Source: a virus. Taken from it: a stretch of 46,952 nucleotides of DNA. A program made the translations under genes and the position numbers. Positions 22,788 to 30,546 of this stretch are shown here, in pieces; the first letter of the stretch is position 1, and each line of letters starts with the position of its first letter. The notes beneath the pieces are model-generated. The model did no database searches. It was not told the origin of the DNA and was given only the letters and a program-made list of their open reading frames with translations. The stretch lies in the IMG/VR virus record IMGVR_UViG_3300044799_000054, positions 1-46,952 of that record; one strand, 5' to 3'.

Positions 22788-23639
22788 TTAGCCTGTCACG
22801 GCTGAGCCAACAGTGTTGATGCAGACCCCAAACTGAGGCCGCCAAACACCCTTGGCATATACGGCTGAAAGGTTTAATTCCCAGGCGCGTCGTGAAGCAT
22901 CGCGCTCGGGCTCGATACGCGGAGCACGCCGCCAGTCAATGGCCAGCGCAACGCGTGAGAACATTCCGCCATAAGTAGCCGTGCCGGATGCAATCGAGAC
23001 ATTTCCATCCATGTAGATAGAAACGCCGGCCACAGTCTGTACATAAAAGCGGTTTGCAACTTCGTCAACCAGGGCAGGCGAATTTGTCACCGCCACGCCT
23101 GGACCGATAATGGTGCCTAAACTAAAGTATTGATTTGGGTGCAAAACGCAAACGTAAGGTTGTGGTGCATAAGCAGCCACTAATTTGGCGCGAGCAGCTA
23201 AGAACTGCCCCCAGGTCAATGCGGTTGAAGTCCCGCCAACTGTTCCGCAGGTGAAAGATGAGAACAAGGCTGCTAGATCGGTATCGACCTTCTGACCCAT
23301 AGCCGCCCCCAATTCTTGCAACATATCGGCACGCACACCGAAAATATCGGATTCTGCGCGCTGATCGGTGAGCAAGAACTGCGCTCCATATTCAGCAGGA
23401 GTCAGGGTTTGGTCGGTTGAGGGAGTGAAGGCCTGTCCAGCCAGATCATCACGTTCATTGATTGCCCCGATGGTAACGGCTCCATAGGTCGAATTGGTAC
23501 GAACTGCCATACCAGTACGATCATTGATGCCCGTAACCAGGGCACTCATCACATCATTCTCACGCGCGGTAAACAGTACGTCTGCCCAAACTGTGTTGAC
23601 GTATGAACTGATATCAGCGTAAGTATTGAATACTGCCAT
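22788..23639 (-). CDS. Major capsid protein
   Basis: The 283-residue protein follows the scaffold gene. Its sequence (FTARENDVMSALVTGINDRTGMAVRTNSTYGAVTIGAINERDDLAGQAFTPS, then LTPAEYGAQFLLTDQRAESDIFGVRADMLQELGAAMGQKVDTDLAALF) fits the N-arm, E-loop and long helix of the HK97 fold. The second half (PQPYVCVLHPNQYFSLG, VAGVSIYMDGNVSI, FSRVALAIDWRRAPRIE) fits the P- and A-domains. There is no N-terminal delta domain; a separate scaffold gene precedes it. Confidence 0.85.
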   Translation of the reverse strand: MAVFNTYADISSYVNTVWADVLFTARENDVMSALVTGINDRTGMAVRTNSTYGAVTIGAINERDDLAGQAFTPSTDQTLTPAEYGAQFLLTDQRAESDIFGVRADMLQELGAAMGQKVDTDLAALFSSFTCGTVGGTSTALTWGQFLAARAKLVAAYAPQPYVCVLHPNQYFSLGTIIGPGVAVTNSPALVDEVANRFYVQTVAGVSIYMDGNVSIASGTATYGGMFSRVALAIDWRRAPRIEPERDASRRAWELNLSAVYAKGVWRPQFGVCINTVGSAVTG

Positions 23640-23669
23640 TGTTTAGTTTCCTTTTATGGCTAAGATAAG

Positions 23670-24236
23670 TTATGTTTTGGGTTCGGGCGCCATTACGCCT
23701 CCGCCCATTTTGCGAACCACTGCCGGGTCATACATATTCGCTCCAGAACCATGAATTCTGGCTGATTGTTGTGCAACCGTTTCGCCTATTACGGCCCCAC
23801 CGGGATTGGTCGGGCTAACTGTGGGCGGCGGTTTGGGTCCTTTCGGCAGCGCATCGAATATAAGTTTGGCATCGGCTTCCATCTCTTCAGAGGTCTCCCC
23901 CTGAATACGGTCAGCCAATACATCGGGCAGGCCAACTTTGCGGGCAACTTCTGCACGCTTGGTGGTGACTTCGAGTTTTTTGAGTTGGTTTTGCAAGTCT
24001 TTGGCTTCTTTCTTCAATCTCTCGATCTCGGGAAGTTCAGCATCCTTGCGTGCCTTCTCAGCAACCTCCATGTCGTCGGCCTTCTTCGCCTTGGGTTTTA
24101 GGTCTTTCACCTCACTGCGTAATTTCTCAATCAGCAGCATGGCGCGTTCTTTGTCATACGGTTCCTCGACCAACGGCTCTGCCGCCGGTGTTGGGATTTC
24201 TGCCACTACCTGAGTGGGTTCTACTGGATCAGACAT
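23670..24236 (-). CDS. Scaffolding protein
   Basis: The start at 24236 follows AAGGAAC. The 188-residue protein is acidic and proline-rich at the start, then forms a long lysine/glutamate coiled coil (residues 25-110), then has a flexible PKGPKPPPTVSPTNPGG segment. This layout and its place just before the capsid gene are typical of DUF4355-like scaffolds, which guide shell assembly and then leave. Confidence 0.85.
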   Translation of the reverse strand: MSDPVEPTQVVAEIPTPAAEPLVEEPYDKERAMLLIEKLRSEVKDLKPKAKKADDMEVAEKARKDAELPEIERLKKEAKDLQNQLKKLEVTTKRAEVARKVGLPDVLADRIQGETSEEMEADAKLIFDALPKGPKPPPTVSPTNPGGAVIGETVAQQSARIHGSGANMYDPAVVRKMGGGVMAPEPKT

Positions 24237-24262
24237 TGTTAAGTTCCTTTCGTGAGTTAACA

Positions 24263-24293
24263 CAAAAAAGCCCGTCTCATCTAGAGACGGGCT
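24263..24293 (-). terminator. Strong intrinsic terminator upstream of the scaffold gene
   Basis: On the minus strand AGCCCGTCTC and GAGACGGGCT pair perfectly (10 bp, 5-base loop) and are followed by six T. It separates the terminase-portal-sugar-Mu F unit from the scaffold-capsid unit. For capsid expression there must be a promoter past it, or read-through. Confidence 0.85.
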
Positions 24294-24363
24294 GGTTGAC
24301 CAGGCGGTCGGTATTGTTGTGCGCGGGGACGAATACGTCGCGGCGCTATTGAATTACGAAATC

Positions 24364-24372
24364 ATTGTACCA
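24364..24372 (-). promoter_or_regulatory. Candidate extended -10 promoter (TGG TACAAT)
   Basis: On the minus strand TGG TACAAT lies upstream of the 24263-24293 terminator. No consensus -35 is seen. Transcripts starting here would meet the terminator after about 70 bases, before the scaffold gene. Confidence 0.4.
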
Positions 24373-24476
24373 CGATTATTCAGAATTACTATCCTTACTT
24401 TCTAACTCCTTTCGAAGAGCTGCCACAATAGCACACAGTGCCCTATAAACACACCACCAAAACTTGTTACTAAGAA

Positions 24477-25502
24477 TCATTCACCCACCAAATCTTTCAA
24501 CGCTGCCTCAACTCGCATGGTTCCATAATCCGCATTCTCGACCTGCTTTGACAATTGCGAGAGTTCGAACTTGCCCGCTTTCCATGCATCATACTTGCCG
24601 GGACCCAAAAGTTTACGTTGTTTATCTTCGCTCAACTTCATAAACTCATCAATGCCTTGGCGTCTATCAGGGTTCGGGTCCAGCATCGTGACAGGAATAG
24701 GGGAGCAACGGCAGTTATAATGCCCGTCCAGTGGTTCATCCAATTCGTGAAATGTACCATCCAACACATAACAGGCTTCACAAGTAAGATCATCCAATTC
24801 TGCGCTCCAGGTCCAGCCCTTCACGATCTCCATTTTATATTGTGCATTGATGTTCTTATAATTCTGCCGACTGGCTTCCCGATATGACCATAACTGCACC
24901 GTCCTGGCTGTGCGCAAGGCCGCCGTAAGAGATCCGCCAAGATCATGCTTAATCAATCTGGCAATCTCACGCGGGTTGAATCCCAACGCCACATTGGTGA
25001 TAATTGTCTCACTCACTGACCGCGCCGTGAATTCACCATAGCCTTCCAGTGTTTTGAATAGACTACCCTCTGGGTCCAAGAAGTGCAAAAGTTGCTTGAT
25101 AACATCCGGGTTGAGTGTGTTGAAGCGCACATTGACACCCAATCCGGCCTCGGTCAATATCCGCCTGAGCAACAATATACTATCCTTAGACCCCTGTAAT
25201 ATTGCATCATTGGCGATGGACCGCAATTCAACCTTCATGAATGCGGCATATTGTTCTAGTTCCTTAACGATGGCTTCCATCAAGTCTTTGTACTGCGCCA
25301 GACGCATGATCTGGCCGCCGGTCATCTGCCCGCCTGCCTGTTCAATCTGGATAAGTAGCAACTCAATCCGTGGAACCAGGTTAGCATAAATATCAAGATA
25401 AGCGTTTATCAGACGTTTCAATGCCACTGCATCCTTGGCGGCCATTGCCTTATTGAATTTCCGTATCATTACCTCTACATCATTGGGTTTAGTTATTACC
25501 AT
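24477..25502 (-). CDS. Mu F-like head morphogenesis (minor head) protein
   Basis: The 341-residue protein is helical for 200 residues, then has the Mu F domain: YREASRQNYKNINAQYKMEIVKGWTWSAELDDLTCEACYVLDGTFHELDEPLDGHYNCRCSPIPV. The CxxC pair and the HYNCRC motif are diagnostic of phage Mu protein F/SPP1 gp7. It is an internal head protein linked to the portal and to DNA entry. The start overlaps the last sugar gene by 14 bases, so the insert is translationally joined to the head genes. Normally this gene would directly follow the portal gene, now 9.3 kb upstream. Confidence 0.9.
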   Translation of the reverse strand: MVITKPNDVEVMIRKFNKAMAAKDAVALKRLINAYLDIYANLVPRIELLLIQIEQAGGQMTGGQIMRLAQYKDLMEAIVKELEQYAAFMKVELRSIANDAILQGSKDSILLLRRILTEAGLGVNVRFNTLNPDVIKQLLHFLDPEGSLFKTLEGYGEFTARSVSETIITNVALGFNPREIARLIKHDLGGSLTAALRTARTVQLWSYREASRQNYKNINAQYKMEIVKGWTWSAELDDLTCEACYVLDGTFHELDEPLDGHYNCRCSPIPVTMLDPNPDRRQGIDEFMKLSEDKQRKLLGPGKYDAWKAGKFELSQLSKQVENADYGTMRVEAALKDLVGE

Positions 25503-26694
25503 AATCCATGATCTCCTTCAACTCGTCCGCAGGCAATCTTGGTGTCATATCTTCCATCGCATCTGCCTGGAAGCCAGTACTCGACACACGGGGGTATTGC
25601 TGGTAATTGGGGTCGATCATTACCTCACAGATGATCGGTGAATCATTCTCAATCAATAAATTCATCCTTGGAGAAAGAGTATTATTTTCGGCAAGATGTC
25701 CCGTAACGTATGAAAACGGTATTTCAAACGCCTCAGCAAGCGCGCCAATATCCGGTAATGTTAACCCACTCTCAGGATCGCATCCCACATGCCGCCCCTC
25801 GAACCTGGCGTTCTGCATATTCCTGATTGACCCATACCCATAGTTATTGAACACGAAGAACTTGATAGGCAAATTCAACCGCCTTACCACTTCCAATTCC
25901 TGTATGTTGAGCATGAACCCGCCATCGCCGGTAACGCAGATCGTGCGCCTGCCCCCACTACCAATGCAAGCGCCGATTGCTGCGGGAATGTCAATTCCCA
26001 TTGCGCCAATGGTAGAACAGTTTACTATCCGCTGTCCTTGCTTGACTTTGAACGTTTGCAGGAACGAATTCGGAGCTCCACCTGAACTGCCAATTGCCAA
26101 TACATCATCCGGCTGGCACATGTCACTCAGAATGCGCTGAAAGTAGAATGGGTCAATATAGTCGCCCACTTTGCCCTCAAGTTCTGGTCTGAAACGATTG
26201 TATAGCGCCTTGCACCAGGAGAGCCAGTTTGTATCATCAGTTTCTGGCGTTATACCTAAGTATTCAGACATGCCAGCCTTACATAGTTGCACATAGTAGG
26301 GTTTTGATAAATCAATTTTTTCTTTATCCCAAAATTCCTTCCTTCTCTTGTCTTTTTCGCTTTTGTGAGTACTCGGCAATTTATCTAATTCGGCCTGGTC
26401 AATGTCATAAATAACTTTATATGCCCTTGGTGCAAAGTTATCAATCCTGTGCGCCACTTGTTCATTATCCAGCCTTGCGCCAAACACATAAAGTGTATCC
26501 GCTTTCTGTTGGATGATATTCGCTGCCCGCTGGCCATACACGCCCGGACGCCCGCAGAAGGCAGGATTATCTTCTGCCACAAGATCAATAGCCATCCAGG
26601 TAGTAAGAACTGGTATACCCAAGTCACAAAGATGAGTGACTAACGCTGGATTGTTTCGACAACCGTTACCTATCAAAATAACTGGCTTATACAT
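25489..26694 (-). CDS. Thiamine-diphosphate enzyme, middle and C-terminal domains (acetolactate synthase/YerE-like)
   Basis: This 401-residue protein corresponds to the M and PP domains of the acetolactate synthase superfamily. Residues 1-130 (KPVILIGNGCRNNPALV, IQQKADTLYVFGARLDNEQ) are the middle domain. Residues 190-360 are the cofactor domain with CVTGDGGFMLNIQELEVVRRLNLPIKFFVFNN, the GDG-x25-NN magnesium/ThDP motif. The YGYGSIRNMQ segment is seen in O-antigen cluster members. The N-terminal PYR domain is a separate gene at 26891-27406. In the yersiniose pathway a related enzyme (YerE) adds a two-carbon unit from pyruvate to a CDP-3,6-dideoxy-4-ketohexose; a similar job here is inference from the neighbours. 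AAAGGA precedes the start. Confidence 0.88.
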   Translation of the reverse strand: MYKPVILIGNGCRNNPALVTHLCDLGIPVLTTWMAIDLVAEDNPAFCGRPGVYGQRAANIIQQKADTLYVFGARLDNEQVAHRIDNFAPRAYKVIYDIDQAELDKLPSTHKSEKDKRRKEFWDKEKIDLSKPYYVQLCKAGMSEYLGITPETDDTNWLSWCKALYNRFRPELEGKVGDYIDPFYFQRILSDMCQPDDVLAIGSSGGAPNSFLQTFKVKQGQRIVNCSTIGAMGIDIPAAIGACIGSGGRRTICVTGDGGFMLNIQELEVVRRLNLPIKFFVFNNYGYGSIRNMQNARFEGRHVGCDPESGLTLPDIGALAEAFEIPFSYVTGHLAENNTLSPRMNLLIENDSPIICEVMIDPNYQQYPRVSSTGFQADAMEDMTPRLPADELKEIMDYGNN

Positions 26695-26735
26695 GGCAAT
26701 CCTTTCGTGCTATACTGTTCCTGGAGGTACAAACT

Positions 26736-26894
26736 ATGGTACTATCAATCGTTTTCATGGTTATCATACTTGCCCTGAATTTATTGGGCTTTCTCAATAC
26801 GCTCAACACTACCATGCTGTTAATCTTCTTCGCCGCAATCGGCATCATGTCTGAAATCCATGGACTGAGGCCCAAAAAGGATGAGTCGCATTAG
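26736..26894 (+). CDS. Small membrane protein on the opposite strand
   Basis: The ATG follows GGAGG at eight bases, and TATACT (26711-26716) could be a -10. The 52-residue protein is two hydrophobic segments (MVLSIVFMVIILALNLLGF and TTMLLIFFAAIGIMS) with a polar end (EIHGLRPKKDESH). It lies exactly between the two halves of the split thiamine enzyme and is read against them; its stop codon overlaps theirs. Apart from the repressor pair it is the only convincing plus-strand gene. Function unknown. Confidence 0.6.
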   Translation: MVLSIVFMVIILALNLLGFLNTLNTTMLLIFFAAIGIMSEIHGLRPKKDESH

Positions 26895-27406
26895 ATTTCT
26901 TCCATCTGTACATCCAAAGGTACAGATAACCAGCATGGGCCACGACGCTCTTTAAGACAATCATATATCATAGCAAGAGCCAATCCCTGCGCCATATCAC
27001 CCTTAAGGGGCTGAGCTGCGTATTTTGTGATGTGTTCAACCATTGGCACAATATCAATTTCCTGAATGCCCCGTGTCCTCAATCCACTATTGCCAATCAG
27101 GGTGTCACTTCTGGGCTGCCCGCTTATGAATAATACAGGCACGCTGTCAACCCATGCCGCCGCGCAGGGGGTCACCGCATTACAGGCTCCTGGGCCGCTT
27201 GTCACCAGGCATACCCCCAAACCGTTTCTGATTTGTGCATATCCAATCGCGGCAAAGCCCGCACCCTGTTCATGAAGCATAGATACCGCCCTCAATCCAC
27301 TGCGCCCAAGCGCATCCACCAGATAGGCTGCGCCGCCGCCTGGGACGAAAAAGACGCAATCCACGTACTGTTTTAGAATGTCGAAAATGGCTTCACTTGT
27401 GTTCAT
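26891..27406 (-). CDS. Thiamine-diphosphate enzyme, N-terminal PYR domain
   Basis: The 171-residue protein is a complete TPP_enzyme_N domain: EAIFDILKQYVDCVFFVPGGGAAYLVDAL, the catalytic glutamate in HEQGAGFAAIGYAQ near residue 45, and LVTSGPGACNAVTPCAAAWVDSVPVLFISGQ. It ends at the normal domain border (PLDVQMEEI). Together with 25489-26694 it gives 572 residues, the size of a single-chain acetolactate synthase-type enzyme. Split ThDP enzymes exist (for example sulfopyruvate decarboxylase), so two subunits could form an active complex. Confidence 0.88.
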   Translation of the reverse strand: MNTSEAIFDILKQYVDCVFFVPGGGAAYLVDALGRSGLRAVSMLHEQGAGFAAIGYAQIRNGLGVCLVTSGPGACNAVTPCAAAWVDSVPVLFISGQPRSDTLIGNSGLRTRGIQEIDIVPMVEHITKYAAQPLKGDMAQGLALAMIYDCLKERRGPCWLSVPLDVQMEEI

Positions 27407-27677
27407 GTTTCAATTCTCTCATTTCTTCAGTTACATCAATGTCTTTATAGGGATAATTCCTGAAAACATGATAGCGCACATTGCAATAAGGGCAGACGAA
27501 CGTTTCCTCCATTGTAAAAAATAAATCGCAGTCTGGTAGTTTTGTTATACAAAGAGCGGTAAATGGATCGTAGTGCCAAACATCGCTACCGCAATTGTCG
27601 CACGTCCCATGATAGCCCCCCAAAGTGTATATGCCGCCTATCTCATAAGTCTTATCGTCTGTGTTCATAATCGCCAA
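27393..27677 (-). CDS. Small zinc-ribbon protein in the sugar block
   Basis: A TTG start at 27677 follows AAAGGA at close range; an in-frame ATG three codons later is possible. The 94-residue protein has CDNCGS near residue 26 and CPYCNVRYH near residue 62, so one zinc site. It overlaps the radical SAM gene upstream and the PYR-domain gene downstream by about 14 bases each, which ties it to the operon. Function unknown. Confidence 0.6.
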   Translation of the reverse strand: MAIMNTDDKTYEIGGIYTLGGYHGTCDNCGSDVWHYDPFTALCITKLPDCDLFFTMEETFVCPYCNVRYHVFRNYPYKDIDVTEEMRELKHEHK

Positions 27678-28654
27678 AGTATCCTTTCTCGTTGGTCAAC
27701 ATCAAGATAATCCGGCGCGCCATAGATATACTGGCAATCACGGCAAGCTGGGTTCTTGTAACGCTCGCCATATAAATGCATTCGCCAGAAGTCCCTTATC
27801 TTCTCGCTGCCCCAAATCTCTTGCAATGTGTTTTTGCGCATGTCGCCAACGTTCACCTGCGTTGACCAGTCAAAGCAGCACAGATGTACAATCCCCTCGA
27901 CGTTGATCATCAGGGTATAGAAGATATAAGGGCATGTAACGTTTGGCGTTATGGGATCGCCATTAATTGTAAGTTCTGGCCTGGCCTGTCCCAGGGTCGT
28001 GTTATAAAGCATCCCATTATTCCACTGCATCGGATATTCGACATCGATGACGTCAGAAATGGGTGCAAAAATGCGCTTGAATTCATCAACATTTGTATAG
28101 GGTGTGTTCAATGGAATAATCTTATTATAAATACGGCAGTTGCCTCGATGTTCGTACAGATCGGTCACGCCCGCTAAAATCTTGTCAAACATTCCCTTGC
28201 GTCTCGTAAGACGCTCATAACCTTCCTCGTTGACCGCCGCAATGCCAATATTAATTTCAGTCATACCCGCATCAATCAATTTGCGATTGAAGTTGGGCTC
28301 CAACATGCTGGCATTCGTGCGCACAATGTGAGACGCGAATATATGTTTATCCACCGCATATTTGACCAGTTCGATAAACTGCGGGTAAATCATGCTCTCC
28401 CCCATGCCATTGTAATAGGCCTTATAAGGTCTATCTGAATGCGGGAATTCTGCAAATTGATCGATGGCCCTTTTGAATAATTCCGGGTCCATATCCATAC
28501 GCTTGAAGCCAACGCGCTTGCGTTCATCCTCCCGAGCGGTTGGGCAGAAGATACAGGCGAAGTTACAGCGCGTGGTTAACTCAAACATTGCCGCAAGCGG
28601 CCGTTCCAGGGGTGCGAGTGCTGCCAGGTCAAGACGGTCGGTTACTGGTTTCAT
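27665..28654 (-). CDS. Radical SAM/SPASM protein 2
   Basis: The start at 28654 overlaps the previous stop (ATGA). Cys30-x3-Cys34-x2-Cys37 (CNFACIFC) binds the SAM-cleaving [4Fe-4S] cluster. A GGE-like NGMGES segment follows near residue 85. The C-terminal 110 residues (CPYIFYTLMINVEGIVHLCCFDW, NVGDMRKNTLQEIWGSEKIRDFWR, NPACRDCQY) form a SPASM domain for extra clusters. It is a paralogue of its neighbour. Known SPASM enzymes oxidise peptides or sugars such as 2-deoxystreptamine intermediates; in this setting a sugar substrate is a reasonable guess. Confidence 0.88.
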   Translation of the reverse strand: MKPVTDRLDLAALAPLERPLAAMFELTTRCNFACIFCPTAREDERKRVGFKRMDMDPELFKRAIDQFAEFPHSDRPYKAYYNGMGESMIYPQFIELVKYAVDKHIFASHIVRTNASMLEPNFNRKLIDAGMTEINIGIAAVNEEGYERLTRRKGMFDKILAGVTDLYEHRGNCRIYNKIIPLNTPYTNVDEFKRIFAPISDVIDVEYPMQWNNGMLYNTTLGQARPELTINGDPITPNVTCPYIFYTLMINVEGIVHLCCFDWSTQVNVGDMRKNTLQEIWGSEKIRDFWRMHLYGERYKNPACRDCQYIYGAPDYLDVDQRERILWRL

Positions 28655-29640
28655 CACATCCTCATCAAAAGTTCATAGCGGTAGCGGTCAATATTGTCCG
28701 GCGCGCACATCAAATAATAGCAATTGGCACAGGCCGGATTATCGCCACGCTTGCCCAGCAGCATCATGCGCTGCATGTCACGCATAGCATGACCATCCCA
28801 AATCTGCTTAATTGACTGTTTATTTACATCCCCGACAATCGTATTGTGTGCCCAATCCTCGTTACACAAAGAAACAGACCCGTTCCAATTGACAGCCATT
28901 ATGTAGAAAGGCCAGGGGCAGACGATCTTAGGCGTCAGCGGTATTCCGTCATAGGTATCACTTTTGATGCCTAGGGTAAAATCCTTGATGCCACTCATGC
29001 TCCAACCATGTAGATTTTCCACGGCAATGTAATCACTGACCGGCGTGAAGTCAGTATAGAACTTATCAATCTCAGCCTCGGTCAAACCGCTGTTTACAAT
29101 GGATGCGTAAATCTTGCAATCTCCACGCCTGGCGTATAAATCCTCCAGGTTATCAAGAAACTTGCCATAATCCATATCCACACCGGAAATGCGCTTATAC
29201 CCGCTGGCGCTGACGTGCTTGACAGAAATTCCCAATATATCAAGTCCGGCATCAACTAGGCATTGATTGAGTTCGGGAGTAAGCAATAACCCGTTGGTCT
29301 TTGTCCATATCCTCTCGGTAGTCCCTGATTGTTTCAAATATGCGACCATCTCAGGAAAATGTTTATTCACCAATGGTTCGCCATCTTTGTAAAGTAATAT
29401 ATTTTTCAGCTTGCGCGGAAAATATTTTAGATCGTCTACCACCTTCTTGAACAGATTGAAATCCATCACCCCATTGGGGCGCATCTTCTGTAATTCCTTA
29501 TCGCCGGTCGGGCAGAAGATACAATGGCAATTACATAGATTGGAAGGATCGATATATAACATGAACGGCATATCCAGCGGGATAACTTCTTCCAGTTTGA
29601 CGCGATCGTGTGCTCGCAGATCGGCAGCAATGATTTTCAT
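28654..29640 (-). CDS. Radical SAM/SPASM protein 1
   Basis: The start at 29640 overlaps the upstream zinc-ribbon gene (ATGA). Cys36-x3-Cys40-x2-Cys43 (CNCHCIFC) is the radical SAM site, and YKDGEPL replaces the GGE motif. The SPASM-like end has CPWPFYIMAVNWNGSVSLCNEDW, VGDVNKQSIKQIWDG and NPACANCYYLMC. The protein has 328 residues. It shares domain order with 27665-28654 throughout, suggesting an old duplication and consecutive or paired reactions. Confidence 0.88.
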   Translation of the reverse strand: MKIIAADLRAHDRVKLEEVIPLDMPFMLYIDPSNLCNCHCIFCPTGDKELQKMRPNGVMDFNLFKKVVDDLKYFPRKLKNILLYKDGEPLVNKHFPEMVAYLKQSGTTERIWTKTNGLLLTPELNQCLVDAGLDILGISVKHVSASGYKRISGVDMDYGKFLDNLEDLYARRGDCKIYASIVNSGLTEAEIDKFYTDFTPVSDYIAVENLHGWSMSGIKDFTLGIKSDTYDGIPLTPKIVCPWPFYIMAVNWNGSVSLCNEDWAHNTIVGDVNKQSIKQIWDGHAMRDMQRMMLLGKRGDNPACANCYYLMCAPDNIDRYRYELLMRM

Positions 29641-29900
29641 TTCAAAATAAATCCTCGCGGCGCTCCACATTGTGAACAGAATCGATTAGATAATGGGTTG
29701 GGACTGGCGCACCATAAACACATAAATTCATTGCTCTGGTTTTTCACGCCAAATAAAGCGGTGTCATTGCTATAAAGACTTTTCCGAAGCGCGTTTATGA
29801 TGTCGAAATTATTGGCATAGAGTTCAAAATTCGCCCTAATCAGTCCATCATAATCCATTGAATAACTCATTGAATTTATTTGCAACCATTTATCTTGCAC
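29637..29900 (-). CDS. Small protein with C-terminal zinc ribbon
   Basis: The GTG start at 29900 follows GGAGG at five bases, inside the end of the dehydrogenase gene. The 87-residue protein is mixed for 60 residues and ends with CLWCASPNPLSNRFCSQCGAPRGF, a double CxxC zinc ribbon of the zf-RanBP/DZANK kind. It is linked to both neighbours by overlaps. Function unknown. Confidence 0.6.
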   Translation of the reverse strand: MQDKWLQINSMSYSMDYDGLIRANFELYANNFDIINALRKSLYSNDTALFGVKNQSNEFMCLWCASPNPLSNRFCSQCGAPRGFILK

Positions 29901-30546
29901 TAAATCCTCCGTCCACAATCAAAGTAATACCCGTGATATAATCCGCCGCCTTGCTTGCTAGAAACATCACCGCCCCCGCCACATCAGCAGGCTTGCCAAA
30001 CCTGCCCGCCGGTATCCGACCCCGTATCACTTCGGCATGTTCCTTGTCATCAAGTAGCGGTTTGAGCATGGGCGCATTGATGAAACCGGGCGCAATGGCA
30101 TTGACCTGGATATTATAGGGTGCCCATTCGTTTGATAGGCATTTCGTCATCTCAATCAATCCAGACTTGGACACTGAATAACCAATGCAAAAACGTGTTC
30201 CCTGAATTCCTGCAATACTGGCAATATTGATGATCTTGCCGCCGCCCCTGGGGATCATAATTCGTGCAGCCTGCTGGCAAAGGTCAAATGCGGCGGTCAG
30301 ATTGAGTTCCATATCCTCATCCCATTGCGCCAGGTTGTAATCAGCGGCCGCATCAAAAGATTGCGCCGCAGCACAGTTTACCAATACATCCACCTCGTCA
30401 ATCTGTATATATTTCCTGCTAACCCGGCTGGATAGATCATAGCCATAGGTTCTTGAAACCTGTTGCACTTCATACCCCGCATCATGCAAGGCGATCACAA
30501 TTGCGCTACCAATGCCCCCACTACCTCCCGTTACTACTGCGTTCAT
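29890..30546 (-). CDS. Short-chain dehydrogenase/reductase (FabG-like)
   Basis: The 218-residue protein has TGGSGGIG for NAD(P) binding, NCAAA in place of NNAG, a serine in INIASIAG, the catalytic YSVSK pair, and the IAPGFI and IVDGGFS ends. It would reduce a keto group or oxidise an alcohol. In yersiniose synthesis a reductase (YerF) acts after YerE, but YerF belongs to a different dehydrogenase type, so the comparison is loose. It overlaps the methyltransferase gene by four bases. Confidence 0.88.
   Translation of the reverse strand: MNAVVTGGSGGIGSAIVIALHDAGYEVQQVSRTYGYDLSSRVSRKYIQIDEVDVLVNCAAAQSFDAAADYNLAQWDEDMELNLTAAFDLCQQAARIMIPRGGGKIINIASIAGIQGTRFCIGYSVSKSGLIEMTKCLSNEWAPYNIQVNAIAPGFINAPMLKPLLDDKEHAEVIRGRIPAGRFGKPADVAGAVMFLASKAADYITGITLIVDGGFSAR

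Noticed and set aside
26687-26875. 62-codon minus-strand frame in the spacer of the split ThDP enzyme
   Set aside because: The plus-strand frame has a much better ribosome site and a coherent membrane profile; the minus-strand frame is its antisense image.
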